The notes below the pieces were generated by a model. The model was not told the DNA's origin. It made no database searches and saw only the letters and a program-made list of their open reading frames with translations. This document shows, one piece after another, positions 30,535 through 40,893 of a stretch of 64,000 nt of DNA; position 1 is the first letter of the stretch; the number at the start of each line of letters is the position of its first letter. Source of the DNA: VSJD01 sp964617825 (GTDB lineage Bacteria; Verrucomicrobiota; Kiritimatiellia; JAAZAB01); the NCBI GenBank assembly GCA_964617825.1, contig CAZTWL010000004.1:92093-156092 (forward strand), read 5' to 3'. The translations under genes and the position numbers were made by a program.

Positions 30535-30721
30535 TCCCACAGGATGCTCTGGCCGAGGGCTGTGGGCCGTAGACCGTAGGAAAACACCAAGAAAAGAGAT
30601 GATTATGAAAAGCCCTTCAAAATCATCAGTTCCGGTTTTTCCAACTTGGATTTGTTCGATTCCGACTTACAGCCTTCGGCCTACAGTCTACAGTCCGAGG
30701 TGCCCCTGTGGGACGCCAGTG
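30535..30721. mobile_element. Possible 187-bp MITE-like or IS-end remnant
   Basis: The interval between two minus-strand genes is bounded by TCCCACAGG (30535-30543) and its inverted copy CCTGTGGGA inside 30702-30721. Inside it, CTGTGGGCCGTAGACCGTAGG (30560-30580) has an imperfect inverted partner at 30666-30686, with five mismatches in 21. ATCAGTTCCGGTTTTT (30625-30640) is shared with the transposase-relic region at 24311. No coding sequence is seen. A short non-autonomous element related to the 24.4-kb relic fits, but no target-site duplication was identified. Confidence 0.4.
30702..30721. repeat. 20-bp dispersed repeat, second copy
   Basis: Its reverse complement, CACTGGCGTCCCACAGGGGC, is identical to 24557-24576. 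Like that copy, it begins about eight bases beyond the stop codon of a family X gene, but its loop sequence is in the opposite orientation relative to the gene and it lacks the inverted second arm. Confidence 0.8.
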
Positions 30722-30729
30722 TTGCTGAG

Positions 30730-33006
30730 TCATTCTTTAATTTCCACTACTTTGATGTCACCCGGACCGACAGTGAGGGACAAGGACTTCCCGACACGAT
30801 CCCAGCTAACATCTTGCTCTTCCCTCAATTCGCGAACTTGTTTCGCGGCCAAATCCCGCAGGCGAATGGTTACTTGGGCAGACGCGGCCGGATCCAGCTT
30901 CTCGGCCGTGCGCGTAAACTTGGTTACGCCCTTGTTATTGATCAGATAGACCCACCAACCGCCTTCGACCCGGTTAACTCCATACTCAATCTCCCCCACG
31001 ACTTCAACTGGCAGCGCTTCCCGTACAATCTGGCGCATAAGCAATTGGATCAGCGGCAGATTGCGGGCTTTCATGGCTCTGATGAACGTATCGTCGTTGT
31101 TATCGCAAATACTCTTGCGCGGCACCATGTAATCGGCGGTGGTCAGGACGACCCGTCCGCGGCCATAATCGTTCACGCTGGCCAGGACACCACCCTGTCC
31201 GTCCAACCACAAAGGCTGCGCGCCACGCAAATCAACCTGCTCATAATCGTAGGGCTCGGTGAGCGTCACGGACGACTTTCCATCCGCCGTCCGGATCTCG
31301 CCTTCCGTCCCGCAGACTTTGCCCGACCGCTGTGCGCCGATGAACTCCGCCGGTAGATTGGCATTAACCTGCCTTATATTAATGACCAGCGTTCCGCCTT
31401 TTTTAACATATTCCCTGAGGCGCCTGGCCAGCGCCTTGTCAATATCGAAGCCCCCGAGCATGACCGCCACTTTGTAATTCATAAGCGTTTTCAACGCCAC
31501 AGGTCCGCTTGGCGGATTCGGCAGGATGACATCATAGATGTCTCCGTACGGACTATTGGCAAGGCATCCTTCCTGTCCCTGCTTCAGATATTGCATCAGT
31601 GGCACCAGGGTATACGTGAACGCGTCGATCATGCTATCCGGCCGCTCCATCGGGAAATAGGACCAGGGACGTCCGCCCCATTGCGGGGCGCCCTGGTTGA
31701 ACGGAATCATCAACGCTACCGGCGTATAGGCCACACCACGTGCCGGGTGCCGGCGCGCGAACGCATAGCTGTCCTTAATCGCTGCGCCATAAGGGGACAG
31801 CTCCCATTCTTCCGCGTGCTTTTCCTTGCTCCCCTTGACAAACTGGCAATAGGCATAAGGCCAGGTCTCATTCTCGACGAAACTTGCCCCGCTCAAGTAA
31901 GCCAGATACATATCCCGCCGGTTTAGTGAAACCGACATGCCGCAGGTCGGGCCACGGACATGGCCGCTGGCGGCAATCGGAGATTCATTGGTGGTTAGGC
32001 AGTAAGGAAAGGCATTGTCGTCCCATTTTCCATCCTCGGTGAAACCGTTATAACAGACCGCAATATACCAGCTCCAGAATTTGTGGTATTGGCGCGCCGC
32101 TCCACGGGAAAAAAACATGCCCAACTGATGACGGTATGACCCCGTACCGCTGGTTTCCAAAGTAATGCCGCCGGCCCCCCACTCCATGGGATAATGGTCC
32201 CAAGTCCAGGCCGAGTGCAAAAAGAGCAGCTTATCGCAATCGTTAAAAAAGTACCCGCGCCAGGCATCATGGCATTTCTTCAACCCCGCCACCGCTTCCC
32301 AACGCCCTTTTTGACTCGCCTCTATCACTTGGCTGGCGGACTGGACGCAGGCCTCAATATCCTTCTCGGCAAAACCTTTGCGCCTTAAATCATTCCGCAA
32401 CCAATCGGCACCCTGGTACCCTTCGAAATCAAGTCCGGCTTTCTTGCTTTTCGCCAATGCGCCAACAAAGTCGCTGTCGAATTCGTCGCCGGCCATGAAC
32501 CCGACAAAATTCGGGTATTGTTCTTTCCAATGCTTATAGGTGGAATAATTTGGGCGAAATGGCAGCATGTACGCCAGGGGTGGACGACCTCCAGCACTTA
32601 ACATAAAAGGCACGTTCGTCTCCGGCTTGATGCACGAACCTTTCAACTTGAGATTGGTCATATCGACGACCAGAGGATTATTGGTTGTGCTCAGGGACGC
32701 GCCATATCGCACTGCCGATTCGAACACCATCGGCTCAGAGCTGATATATTTTGCCATTTTGTATTCATTCGCCCAGTTGGTCCATATTTTAACACTCATC
32801 AGATTCCAAAAATCGCGTCCCGTAAAGACCGGCAAGGTCCAGTCCGGGGAAATGTCAAAATCCGTCCGGGCCACAATTCGATTATCGTTCGTTCGGCATA
32901 TTCCTTCGTCAACCTTGCAAGGATTGAACGCACACCCCCCGACCAGGATCCATATCGCTGCCGGCAACAAAATACTGCAGACTATTCCACGCAGTTTATT
33001 TGACAT
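30730..33006 (-). CDS. Family X protein 2: lipoprotein putative glycosidase
   Basis: A 758-residue paralogue of the 24.6- and 40.9-kb proteins, collinear over its whole length. The N-terminus is a lipoprotein signal with lipobox LVGGC (cysteine about 25), so unlike its paralogues it should be membrane-anchored. Conserved landmarks are GDEFDSD, WTWDHYPMEWGAGG, YNGFTEDGKWDDN, MERPDSMIDAF and YVKKGGTLVINIRQ. GDE, DSD and the HYP-x-EWG tryptophan/glutamate are shared by all three and are candidates for active-site residues. The gene follows the clan-A glycosidase gene after 88 bases, and its stop is followed at once by a 20-bp repeat. No strong ribosome site is visible before the ATG. Confidence 0.77.
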   Translation of the reverse strand: MSNKLRGIVCSILLPAAIWILVGGCAFNPCKVDEGICRTNDNRIVARTDFDISPDWTLPVFTGRDFWNLMSVKIWTNWANEYKMAKYISSEPMVFESAVRYGASLSTTNNPLVVDMTNLKLKGSCIKPETNVPFMLSAGGRPPLAYMLPFRPNYSTYKHWKEQYPNFVGFMAGDEFDSDFVGALAKSKKAGLDFEGYQGADWLRNDLRRKGFAEKDIEACVQSASQVIEASQKGRWEAVAGLKKCHDAWRGYFFNDCDKLLFLHSAWTWDHYPMEWGAGGITLETSGTGSYRHQLGMFFSRGAARQYHKFWSWYIAVCYNGFTEDGKWDDNAFPYCLTTNESPIAASGHVRGPTCGMSVSLNRRDMYLAYLSGASFVENETWPYAYCQFVKGSKEKHAEEWELSPYGAAIKDSYAFARRHPARGVAYTPVALMIPFNQGAPQWGGRPWSYFPMERPDSMIDAFTYTLVPLMQYLKQGQEGCLANSPYGDIYDVILPNPPSGPVALKTLMNYKVAVMLGGFDIDKALARRLREYVKKGGTLVINIRQVNANLPAEFIGAQRSGKVCGTEGEIRTADGKSSVTLTEPYDYEQVDLRGAQPLWLDGQGGVLASVNDYGRGRVVLTTADYMVPRKSICDNNDDTFIRAMKARNLPLIQLLMRQIVREALPVEVVGEIEYGVNRVEGGWWVYLINNKGVTKFTRTAEKLDPAASAQVTIRLRDLAAKQVRELREEQDVSWDRVGKSLSLTVGPGDIKVVEIKE

Positions 33007-33094
33007 ATACTAACATTTCACTTGGATTAACATCATGATGTGCCTGCTTGTACGCCACTTTGCCTCTGCCTTGGAGAATATGGCCGCGGCAAAA

Positions 33095-35608
33095 TCATTC
33101 CAGGCATACCTCGTAGTATATCGCTCCGCGTCCAATGCGCAGGGAGATCCAGTCGTTTTGCCAGGTAGGCTTCATTTTTTGAATCCGCTTTCCTGTCGGA
33201 TCCAAGGCAAAGACTTTGCCACAGCGATGGATCGCGCCGGTATTGATCGCTATCCGCGCTTTGACCGGCTCGATGATCACCGGCGCCGCTCCCTTTTCAT
33301 CATAGCGCAGTTCCCAATGCGTGCCTTGGTCGGCAAACAACTGACCTCGATTCTCGGCCTTGCCGACAGTGGTGACCAGGAGATGCCTGGAAACGGAAAT
33401 CGGCTTGCCGTCCAAGGAACTGACGGTAATGGAGCAATATTCCGTTTCGCACTCCACAATCAGGTTCGCCAGCGCTATTTTGCCGGCTTGTTTTAGAAAA
33501 CCCACCGCCGACTGCACTCGCGGGCTATTGATGGTAAACACACCTTGCTTGAAATCGCGCGTTAACTCGCCGGTATCGCTTGTCAGACGGCTGCCGAGGG
33601 AGCTTAGTTTGTATCGGGCGCCAAATATTCCCCAATACTTGCCGGCGCTCAGGAACAGGCGCGCCAGATTCTCGCTGGTGATTTCCATATCGGGCGCCAC
33701 GCAATTACGCCCGTCAATGAATCCGGCGCATATATTCCGCTTGGAATCCACGCCGACTGCCAGGGCATCGCGCGGGATGCTTGACAACCGGATTCCTCGT
33801 TTGAGCTCCCTGACAATTGTTTTATTTGGCCACATCACCTCCCGGAAACTTAAAGCGCATTCACTTGCGCCAATGAGTTTGAGCTTCGGGTATAATTTAC
33901 GGATAACATTGCCGGAGCTGTTCTTTAGAAGCATCAGGTGCTTGTTTCTGTATCCCTTGGGCAAATAACTTAGATCGCTTAATCCGGAAGGGATGATTAC
34001 ATCGGCGAGATTATCAACCGCCTGATCGAAAAAGCGTCCTTGAATTCCCGATATGAACGGCAGTGATTTATATGGCGATATTTGATCGATCGCGCCCCAT
34101 ACCCGATTAGTGAAAGCATCTTTGCGCGAATACTCGATTTCCAGCATGCTCTTGGCCGCCTTGACGTCGTGACGGTGAAACAACAAGGCGGCCGCCGGCA
34201 TTAATCCCATTATTGCCGGATCCGACGCGATTTTGAAATGCCGGATATCGTTGCATTTCTTTCTGGGCCATAAATCAAGCGGGATGATCGGTCCTTCATA
34301 GTTATGAATGATAAATCCGTCCCAGTCTTGAAGGCAGGCATAGGCCGCCGTAGAAAGAACGCCCTCGCAGCGCCATTCATTTGGCCATACGTAATTCCAC
34401 TCGGAAACGACCAGAGGCTTGCCCGCAAGCCTGGTTGGCGCAATGGTATGCACCAGCGTTTCGCGCCCGTTTTCAAAAGGGCTGACGTTAACCATAGGTT
34501 GATTGTGAAAGTGGAGCGCTCCATTTCCATAATGCGGATGGTCCCAATAATGATGGTCGCCGCTAAAATCCATCATGGTATATGACTTCAGGTTGGCAGG
34601 CGAGAAAACGTCGTCATTCGTGCCCGTGATCGGTATTTTAACACCCAAGGTGCGCAGGTGTTTGACCATGTCTTGATAGTATGCATTTTGGCATTCGTAG
34701 GCAAAAGCGCTGAATTCATCCAGCCGGGCTCCGGCATGCTTATTGTCACTGCATGTCACCACCGGCGGAAATTCCACCGTCCCTTTCCTTGGATCTTCAC
34801 CATCGGCCAGGGATTGGGGTTCTTGGCGGCTGGACCAGCTTTTTACGAGCTTTTCCCGAAAGCCATATTTTTCAACCAGCCATTTATTCCACCGACGCTT
34901 CAATTCACTATAATATGGCTCGGGAACGCCCGACTGCCATATCGACCCCCAGGCAGCCTTGGAATCTTTATGCTCCCAAAAGGTCATGAAAATTGAATTT
35001 TCGTTGGTGATTTCCAAGAGTGCGATGCCGGGATCATCAACGTAGCGCTTTCCAACGTAAGGGTTGTAATGGGTCAGCAGGTCTTGCGCATATTGTTTCT
35101 GGAGCATAATCATGCGCGGATCGAAAGTGGACAAGTATTTAGCTCCGCGCCCGAGCTTTTCGCTTGCGCGCACGCCATCGCCCGGCTTGAATTTTCGATA
35201 ATCAAGCAGGTCCAGGTAAATATAAATGCCCCTTTGCTCGAGAACGTGAATGAAATAATCCACCTTGTCCAATGCGGCCTTTATCAAGGACTGGGTGTGA
35301 TCGGGTGCAGGATCAATAATATACGTGTCGATATCATGAAAGCGGACCAGATTGATACCGTATTTGGCAAGCCTTGCGGCAATGAGCCGCGCCTCGCTCT
35401 TGGAAGGGAGCGCATTGAATCTGGCGACGTTAATGCCCCAAAAACGAATTCTTCTACCATTCTCAAAGCAGAAATGTCCGTTTTCCGATTGTAAAAACCC
35501 GTGCTTGCCGGCCGGGGCATCGAGAAGGAAGCTCACATTGATGGCCGTATCGCTTTTGTCCTCGCGCGGCAATATGCATTCGACCCACTTTGATTTTGAT
35601 ATTTTCAT
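33095..35608 (-). CDS. Clan GH-A (GH5-like) glycoside hydrolase
   Basis: An 837-residue protein with an N-terminal TIM-barrel glycosidase of clan A. It has RFWGINVARFN (55-65), YGINLVRFHDID, the proposed acid/base E203 in LEITNENS and the proposed nucleophile E403 in VVSEWNYVWPNEW. The Asn-Glu pair and the spacing of about 200 residues fit retaining beta-glycosidases (cellulase, mannanase or beta-galactosidase-like). The C-terminal 350 residues are beta-rich and unassigned. No signal peptide is seen. It sits between a DUF4838 lipoprotein and a family X lipoprotein gene. The exact GH family cannot be set by eye. Confidence 0.8.
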   Translation of the reverse strand: MKISKSKWVECILPREDKSDTAINVSFLLDAPAGKHGFLQSENGHFCFENGRRIRFWGINVARFNALPSKSEARLIAARLAKYGINLVRFHDIDTYIIDPAPDHTQSLIKAALDKVDYFIHVLEQRGIYIYLDLLDYRKFKPGDGVRASEKLGRGAKYLSTFDPRMIMLQKQYAQDLLTHYNPYVGKRYVDDPGIALLEITNENSIFMTFWEHKDSKAAWGSIWQSGVPEPYYSELKRRWNKWLVEKYGFREKLVKSWSSRQEPQSLADGEDPRKGTVEFPPVVTCSDNKHAGARLDEFSAFAYECQNAYYQDMVKHLRTLGVKIPITGTNDDVFSPANLKSYTMMDFSGDHHYWDHPHYGNGALHFHNQPMVNVSPFENGRETLVHTIAPTRLAGKPLVVSEWNYVWPNEWRCEGVLSTAAYACLQDWDGFIIHNYEGPIIPLDLWPRKKCNDIRHFKIASDPAIMGLMPAAALLFHRHDVKAAKSMLEIEYSRKDAFTNRVWGAIDQISPYKSLPFISGIQGRFFDQAVDNLADVIIPSGLSDLSYLPKGYRNKHLMLLKNSSGNVIRKLYPKLKLIGASECALSFREVMWPNKTIVRELKRGIRLSSIPRDALAVGVDSKRNICAGFIDGRNCVAPDMEITSENLARLFLSAGKYWGIFGARYKLSSLGSRLTSDTGELTRDFKQGVFTINSPRVQSAVGFLKQAGKIALANLIVECETEYCSITVSSLDGKPISVSRHLLVTTVGKAENRGQLFADQGTHWELRYDEKGAAPVIIEPVKARIAINTGAIHRCGKVFALDPTGKRIQKMKPTWQNDWISLRIGRGAIYYEVCLE

Positions 35609-35714
35609 GTTAATGCAAGGTAATATTTGCCAAGCACGTCACACTAGTCACCAATTGCACCACATTTTGATAAAAAACAACACGAATATTGCACGTACGA
35701 TCACCACAATCTGT

Positions 35715-38639
35715 TTATCGCACCGGCACAGCGGTAACCTCATCAATGGCGGCCTGGCCATCAATGCCGATGGCAAGCTTCATAATTTGCGGGTAGCCCG
35801 CCGGGTGCACATAGTCCAATGCCCATGGCTTCCATTCCGGCGTAAGCTCCAATTCCCCCACTTTAGTAACTTTGAAAATAGATTGAGCGCCGTTTCCCGG
35901 ATCGATAGAATAGTGATAGATATTTACCGTTATCTTGCCCTTGCCACGCGCAACGAAGGAGATGCGTAGCTTGGCGCCTTCCTTCATCATGACGGTCATG
36001 TCGTTCATAATTATGCCGCCGTCGATTTGGAGGGACTGTTTGCCCGCGTAGGCACCTTCGGTCAACACCGTGGCCATCCGTCCGCCCGCATAGTGCAATT
36101 GCCAGTTTTTCGGCGCCAGCGGCGGCGTGTTGCCGAACTTCCATGTTCCGGCCCCGTAGCGCTTGATGAGGGCCGCGCTGTCCAGGGTGACGGTGTCCTC
36201 GAACCCGCCGTTGGCAATAATGGGGCCTATGAACGCAACCCCGCGAAAACTGCTGCTATCATGGAACGATCCGTCCATCCAGGAACTGACCTCGGATTGG
36301 CCTGCCTGCCGCACCCTGCCAACGTTCATCATCCAGCGGCCGCCATCGAGTATGGAACCTCCCAACGACTTGGCCGACACTTTCATCTCCACGATCCATT
36401 TGTTTGTCCCGATCAGGGATACCACCTGGGCATCGGTATTGAAATTAACCTCGCCAATTGTCGGCGCGCCGGGCTTGCATTCGGAATCGCGCAACGCGCC
36501 GATGCTATTGATTGCCATGTGCACATAACGTTTGCCATCTCCGTCCGGATCGACAAACAGCTCCACCGTATTTCCGTCCCAGATTTTCGCGTTATCACGT
36601 TCCTTGGTTTTAGCGACAAGTTGTTCCGGTTCCGGCTCGTCCATCTCCAGCCCGGCGTAAAGGTTTTCGCCGTCGTAAAGCAGGCGCACGGCGGTCTGAA
36701 CCTTGGCCGCCGCGCCGTCCGCCCGGATGAAACCGCTGACGCGCTCGCATGTGCCCCAGTCCGCCTCTTCAAGCTTGCCGTCAACCGTGATGGGGGCGGT
36801 GATCCGCGCCGCGCGCACATCGTTGGACTGCCGTTTGATGTATTGCTCACGCGCCTTCAGCCAGCCTTCCTTGAAAATATCCTTGTCCTTCGCGATGCGC
36901 TTCAGGACGACCGGGTCTCCCGCGGCAGCCTTTTCAGCTTCGTCCAGCAGGTCGGAGAGCGCTTTGATCGCGGCCGGAGACTCAACGCTCTTGCCGATTG
37001 CGCCGTAGCTGGATCCATAAATAAAGTCCCCGGGAGTTGCCTTCCAGAGCTTGCGCGCCAGGGCCTGGTAACGTTCAATAGCATCCGCCGCCGGACCGTA
37101 GAATTTCGCGTTTAGATCCTTCATTAATGCGTCAACATCCAGGTCAGGATTCCAGGCCAGCTTGGCCTGCACATAATGCGCCAGCAGGTTTGCCCGCCAA
37201 AATTCCTTGTTCCGCGGGCTATTGTAGACTCCGTTGCTGTGCCGGTAATCACCATCGGGGGGAATTGTCGACATGGACCATTCGGTGTGCCCCAGGCGAT
37301 ACATGTACCGCAAATCATCGGCCACAATATATTCAAGCGGCGCACAGAGTATGCCTGCGGTCCGTTCGGAAGTCTCGCCGGCATAAATACAGTAATAATT
37401 AAAAATCCCGCGTGGATTTCCGGTCTTGGCCCAGCTTTCAAACATATTACGGAACCACTTATTCGCCTGACAGGACGGATCCGGGAGTGAATGCCGGTAA
37501 CAGCGATAGTGATCGCAAATCATGATTATTATGCGAGGATCGGGCCTCACGTTGGCCGGGGGCATCTGAAAATTCTGGTAGGCCAGCATCTTGACACACG
37601 CATTGGGACATTCGCGGTAAACGCGCTTGAAGACTTCGTTGGCATAGATGGTGAAACGGGTGGAAACACGGTTGGCCTTGCGCTCTTCCGGCGGGTCTTG
37701 GGCCACACAATTCGTGCACTGGCACCAGCCGCCGCAATCATTGTTGATCAAGGTGAATTGGCCGTCCGGATGTTCCTTGAAATACTTGATCACACGTTTG
37801 GCCGACATTTCAATGACCTCCGGATTGGAAGTGCAGGGCTGGCTCATAAACCTTCCATTAGGACTCAATTGCTTGCGGCGCGTACCATCAATCAACGCAA
37901 AATATTCCGGGTGGGTGTCAAATAGGCTGTCAGGGACCAATGCGAACATAATATGCCCGCCCCATTTCGGGATAGCTCCGCCGCGTTTTTCGAATTCGGC
38001 CTTGTGCTCTGGGCGAAATCCGATCAGCTGCATCCGATTACGCACAGCCCAGTCCCATGTATTTGTCATTTTTGCATTGACGGCCGTGTTGCCCAAACCA
38101 AGAACCCGCTCCTTGAAAGCCGGATTCTGTTTTTCGTCGATTCGCCCGATTTCCAGAGTCGGCTTGCTTGGGCAATACTCGCCGTCCTCGCCCGGGAAAA
38201 ACCAGCGCATCCCGACATGCTCTTCAAGAAACGCATACACACCATACAGGACCCCGAGCGGCGTCTTGCCGGCGATCAGCAGCCCGCGCTCATCCGACCT
38301 GATGAGGAAGCCTTGATCCGAAAGCGCCTGCACATCTTTCAGCGCCCCGAGCTTGGCGATCGCGGGACACGTTTCCGGCGTGCCGAGCCAAATGCTGTAT
38401 TTGTCCGCCTGCGGCGCATTGGTCGGCGCAATCCAAGCCCCGGTCACCTTGCCAAGAAAAAAACATAATTCCTCGGCCGCGTGTTTCTCCGTCAATGAAA
38501 ACTTTTCGCCCATCACCACCGCGCATCGGAAATTGCCCTTGTCAACCAGCGCGATGGAGCCGGCAGGCAACGCCCTGTTCCGGACACAGGCACTGGCCAG
38601 CAAAAGGCATAAAACAAGCGTGGTGATTTTGGATGTCAT
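35715..38639 (-). CDS. DUF4838 (GH163-like) / CBM9-like / CBM4_9-like lipoprotein
   Basis: A 974-residue paralogue of the 26.9-kb fusion protein, with the same domain order but ending after the CBM4_9-like jellyroll, so the esterase is absent. The lipobox LLASAC puts the modified cysteine at about residue 18. GH67-N-like and DUF4838 domains follow, with VGMRWFFPGEDGEYCP and NNDCGGWCQCTNC, then a CBM9-like domain (DGKLEEADWG, DGNTVELFVDPDGDG). The 5' leader (AAAGGAAAAAC before the ATG) is almost the same as in the 26.9-kb copy, so the duplication included regulatory DNA. It probably binds and cleaves the target glycan at the cell surface or in the periplasm. Confidence 0.85.
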   Translation of the reverse strand: MTSKITTLVLCLLLASACVRNRALPAGSIALVDKGNFRCAVVMGEKFSLTEKHAAEELCFFLGKVTGAWIAPTNAPQADKYSIWLGTPETCPAIAKLGALKDVQALSDQGFLIRSDERGLLIAGKTPLGVLYGVYAFLEEHVGMRWFFPGEDGEYCPSKPTLEIGRIDEKQNPAFKERVLGLGNTAVNAKMTNTWDWAVRNRMQLIGFRPEHKAEFEKRGGAIPKWGGHIMFALVPDSLFDTHPEYFALIDGTRRKQLSPNGRFMSQPCTSNPEVIEMSAKRVIKYFKEHPDGQFTLINNDCGGWCQCTNCVAQDPPEERKANRVSTRFTIYANEVFKRVYRECPNACVKMLAYQNFQMPPANVRPDPRIIIMICDHYRCYRHSLPDPSCQANKWFRNMFESWAKTGNPRGIFNYYCIYAGETSERTAGILCAPLEYIVADDLRYMYRLGHTEWSMSTIPPDGDYRHSNGVYNSPRNKEFWRANLLAHYVQAKLAWNPDLDVDALMKDLNAKFYGPAADAIERYQALARKLWKATPGDFIYGSSYGAIGKSVESPAAIKALSDLLDEAEKAAAGDPVVLKRIAKDKDIFKEGWLKAREQYIKRQSNDVRAARITAPITVDGKLEEADWGTCERVSGFIRADGAAAKVQTAVRLLYDGENLYAGLEMDEPEPEQLVAKTKERDNAKIWDGNTVELFVDPDGDGKRYVHMAINSIGALRDSECKPGAPTIGEVNFNTDAQVVSLIGTNKWIVEMKVSAKSLGGSILDGGRWMMNVGRVRQAGQSEVSSWMDGSFHDSSSFRGVAFIGPIIANGGFEDTVTLDSAALIKRYGAGTWKFGNTPPLAPKNWQLHYAGGRMATVLTEGAYAGKQSLQIDGGIIMNDMTVMMKEGAKLRISFVARGKGKITVNIYHYSIDPGNGAQSIFKVTKVGELELTPEWKPWALDYVHPAGYPQIMKLAIGIDGQAAIDEVTAVPVR

Positions 38640-38694
38640 GTTTTTCCTTTATTAACAACCACTTGTTGTCCGAATAAATAAGGAGTTCGATGTT

Positions 38695-40047
38695 TTATTT
38701 AGATTCAAATATCAGCGTCATGACTGAATGCGACGCAATCTTAAACCTGGCAATTTGCGGAGCGCAGCGGAGCACGAATTCTTTTTCAGCATCGGTCCTG
38801 TTCATCACCACCGCAACGATTTCGCCCGAAAGATTTCTTGCAGCGGTGACCTCGAGATCCGGCGTATATTTGCTGAAGCCGATAATGTGCGCGCCGGGCT
38901 GGATGTATTTGCTGATGTGCCCGATGTAATAATAAGAAGACTTAAAAATTATCTTTTTCTTTTTCGTGTCGACAATTATCGGGGCATCGCAGGCATTCCC
39001 AACGTGGTTTGGCCCCCCCTGTTCGTCCAGCGCCATGTTCCAATCGATCCAGCCCTGTGACCAGTGGTTCAGGTCGCCAATAATATCGTGTAAATATTTT
39101 TCACCGTTGATCCAGTCGTTCCTTTCATGACCGTGAAGGCATCCTTCCGTGAAGATCAATCCTTTTTCCGGGAAGAGCGCATGGAGAGCGGACAGCGCTT
39201 CGAAATGGTCGCCGGAATACCAGTGGAAGGCAGTGCCCCAAACGTACTTGGCGGCCTTGCGATCGGCAAATACGGTCTGGGCGCGATCAAAAACCCGCTC
39301 CTTGTTATGGTCCCATACCAGCAGCCTGATGCTACCGTGTCCGTGCCTCTTTAGCGAAGGCCCCAGGTGGTTTTTGACGAAATCCCTCTCCTCCTCGGCG
39401 GTATATACGCAGGAATCAAATGGTTGGGTCGCCTTAGGCTCGTTCTGAACGGTTAGATAACGGATCTTGATGCCTTCCTTCGCATATGCGGCAATGTATT
39501 TGGAATAGTATTCAGCCCAGATTTTGCGGCAGTCGGGCCTTAGTTTCCCGCCTAAATTCATCTTTCCGGTGGTTTTCATCCAGTCCGGCGGGCTCCAGGG
39601 CGAGGAAAGGATGCCGAGTTTTGAGCCCCTGATCACCTGGGCGGCCTTGATCATCGGGATGAGGTGCTGCTTGTCGCGCTCGATACAGAACGTCATGAGC
39701 CGGCGATCATTCTTGGCCGTGTAGTGATAGTTTTCGGTGGAAAAGTCGCAACTGTTGATGTGCGTGCGGCACAGGCTGTAGTTCAAGCCTTTTGCGGTGT
39801 CAAAACAGGCTTTCAGCACTTTTTCCCTGATTGCCGGGCCGGCCTTGTCCAGCGTAACTGCCGCCGACTCCGTGAAGGCTCCGCCGAACCCCTCGATCTT
39901 CTGGTAATGTACCTGGGGAAAGATGTTGATCACCTTTTGTTCGACGCCTTCAGTATCTTTCTCGAAAAGGACGCTACGCTTTTCCGACAGTCTGTCAGCC
40001 GTTTCCCGAGAAGTAAGCACCACTCTTATCGCGTTTTTTGATTTCAT
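38695..40047 (-). CDS. GH30-type glycoside hydrolase (second copy, glucosylceramidase-like)
   Basis: A 450-residue GH30 enzyme closer to the glucosylceramidase/beta-1,6-glucanase type. It has KIEGFGGAFTESAA near residue 50, SPWSPPDWMKTTG near 149, acid/base E203 in TVQNEPKA and nucleophile E301 in IFTEGC. A C-terminal beta domain ends with a SHSVMTLIF strand. No signal peptide is seen, so it is probably cytoplasmic. GGAAGGGG lies close before the ATG. It follows the SGNH hydrolase gene. The linkage cleaved is not determined by these motifs. Confidence 0.9.
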   Translation of the reverse strand: MKSKNAIRVVLTSRETADRLSEKRSVLFEKDTEGVEQKVINIFPQVHYQKIEGFGGAFTESAAVTLDKAGPAIREKVLKACFDTAKGLNYSLCRTHINSCDFSTENYHYTAKNDRRLMTFCIERDKQHLIPMIKAAQVIRGSKLGILSSPWSPPDWMKTTGKMNLGGKLRPDCRKIWAEYYSKYIAAYAKEGIKIRYLTVQNEPKATQPFDSCVYTAEEERDFVKNHLGPSLKRHGHGSIRLLVWDHNKERVFDRAQTVFADRKAAKYVWGTAFHWYSGDHFEALSALHALFPEKGLIFTEGCLHGHERNDWINGEKYLHDIIGDLNHWSQGWIDWNMALDEQGGPNHVGNACDAPIIVDTKKKKIIFKSSYYYIGHISKYIQPGAHIIGFSKYTPDLEVTAARNLSGEIVAVVMNRTDAEKEFVLRCAPQIARFKIASHSVMTLIFESK

Positions 40048-40207
40048 CTTCCCCTTCCATTAATAACCTGTTCAATTCCGCTGTTTCACCATAGCAACAC
40101 GCCCAAGCGAGGCAGATCCATCCAAGTAGCCACATGGCTGTTCAAAGCAATATCGACATCAGGAATAACATCATTCGATTTAGCGATAAGGCTCGTTTCT
40201 TTTGAAA

Positions 40208-40834
40208 TTACTGGGCAACCCCGTGTTCTGTAAAGGCCACAAGCCAGCCGGCAATATAGGCCGCCTGATTTTTCCGGATGTGATCATGAAAATGAATGTG
40301 ATCGCAGTACAGGTCTGCCCCCAGATTCAAGGTAAAGGTGTACAAATCGATGGAAGGGACCCCATGATCTTTCATAATTCGATCTGCCGCCAGATTGTAT
40401 GCGTCACAATCAGCCGCAAAACGATGGAAGTTCACGCCACCTTGATTGTGGACCACCTCATCGCAGGGTGTGGTTCTGATCCAGATCGGCTTTGGACGCA
40501 TTGTCGCAACCGTTTGCAGAATAGCCCTCAAGTTGTCTTCGTATTGCCTGATGGGGATTTGTTTCCGCCCGGTTAGCGGGTCAGTCCGGATATCGTGAAG
40601 ACCGCAATTCATGAGCAGCAGGTCTGCGTCAATACCATTGCCGCGAGCCTTACCCTTGAGAAATGTCAGGACCATCGACGAATCGCCGCCATTTGCTCCC
40701 TGGGGTTTATCCAAATTAAGAAGGGCCTCCTCCTCGCCCGCCTTTCGGGAGTACTCCATGATGCCCTTCAAGTCTGCTTGCAGATAAGGTCCATAGTGGA
40801 TCGAAATGCTATCGCCGATAATGTAAATCTTCAT
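40208..40834 (-). CDS. SGNH/GDSL-type esterase, cytoplasmic
   Basis: A compact 208-residue SGNH hydrolase. Block I is IIGDSISIHYG with the nucleophile S9 very near the N-terminus. The Asn block is LMNCGLHD, and a C-terminal CDHIHFHDH supplies the Asp/His pair. There is no signal peptide. AGGA lies eight bases before the ATG. In glycan loci such enzymes usually remove acetyl groups from sugars, so it may deacetylate imported oligosaccharides before the neighbouring GH30 acts. Substrate and regiospecificity are unknown. Confidence 0.85.
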   Translation of the reverse strand: MKIYIIGDSISIHYGPYLQADLKGIMEYSRKAGEEEALLNLDKPQGANGGDSSMVLTFLKGKARGNGIDADLLLMNCGLHDIRTDPLTGRKQIPIRQYEDNLRAILQTVATMRPKPIWIRTTPCDEVVHNQGGVNFHRFAADCDAYNLAADRIMKDHGVPSIDLYTFTLNLGADLYCDHIHFHDHIRKNQAAYIAGWLVAFTEHGVAQ

Positions 40835-40893
40835 ATTGTTGGTCCTGGTTTTGATTGATAAATTGCTTCACGCATCAAGATTCCATAAATATT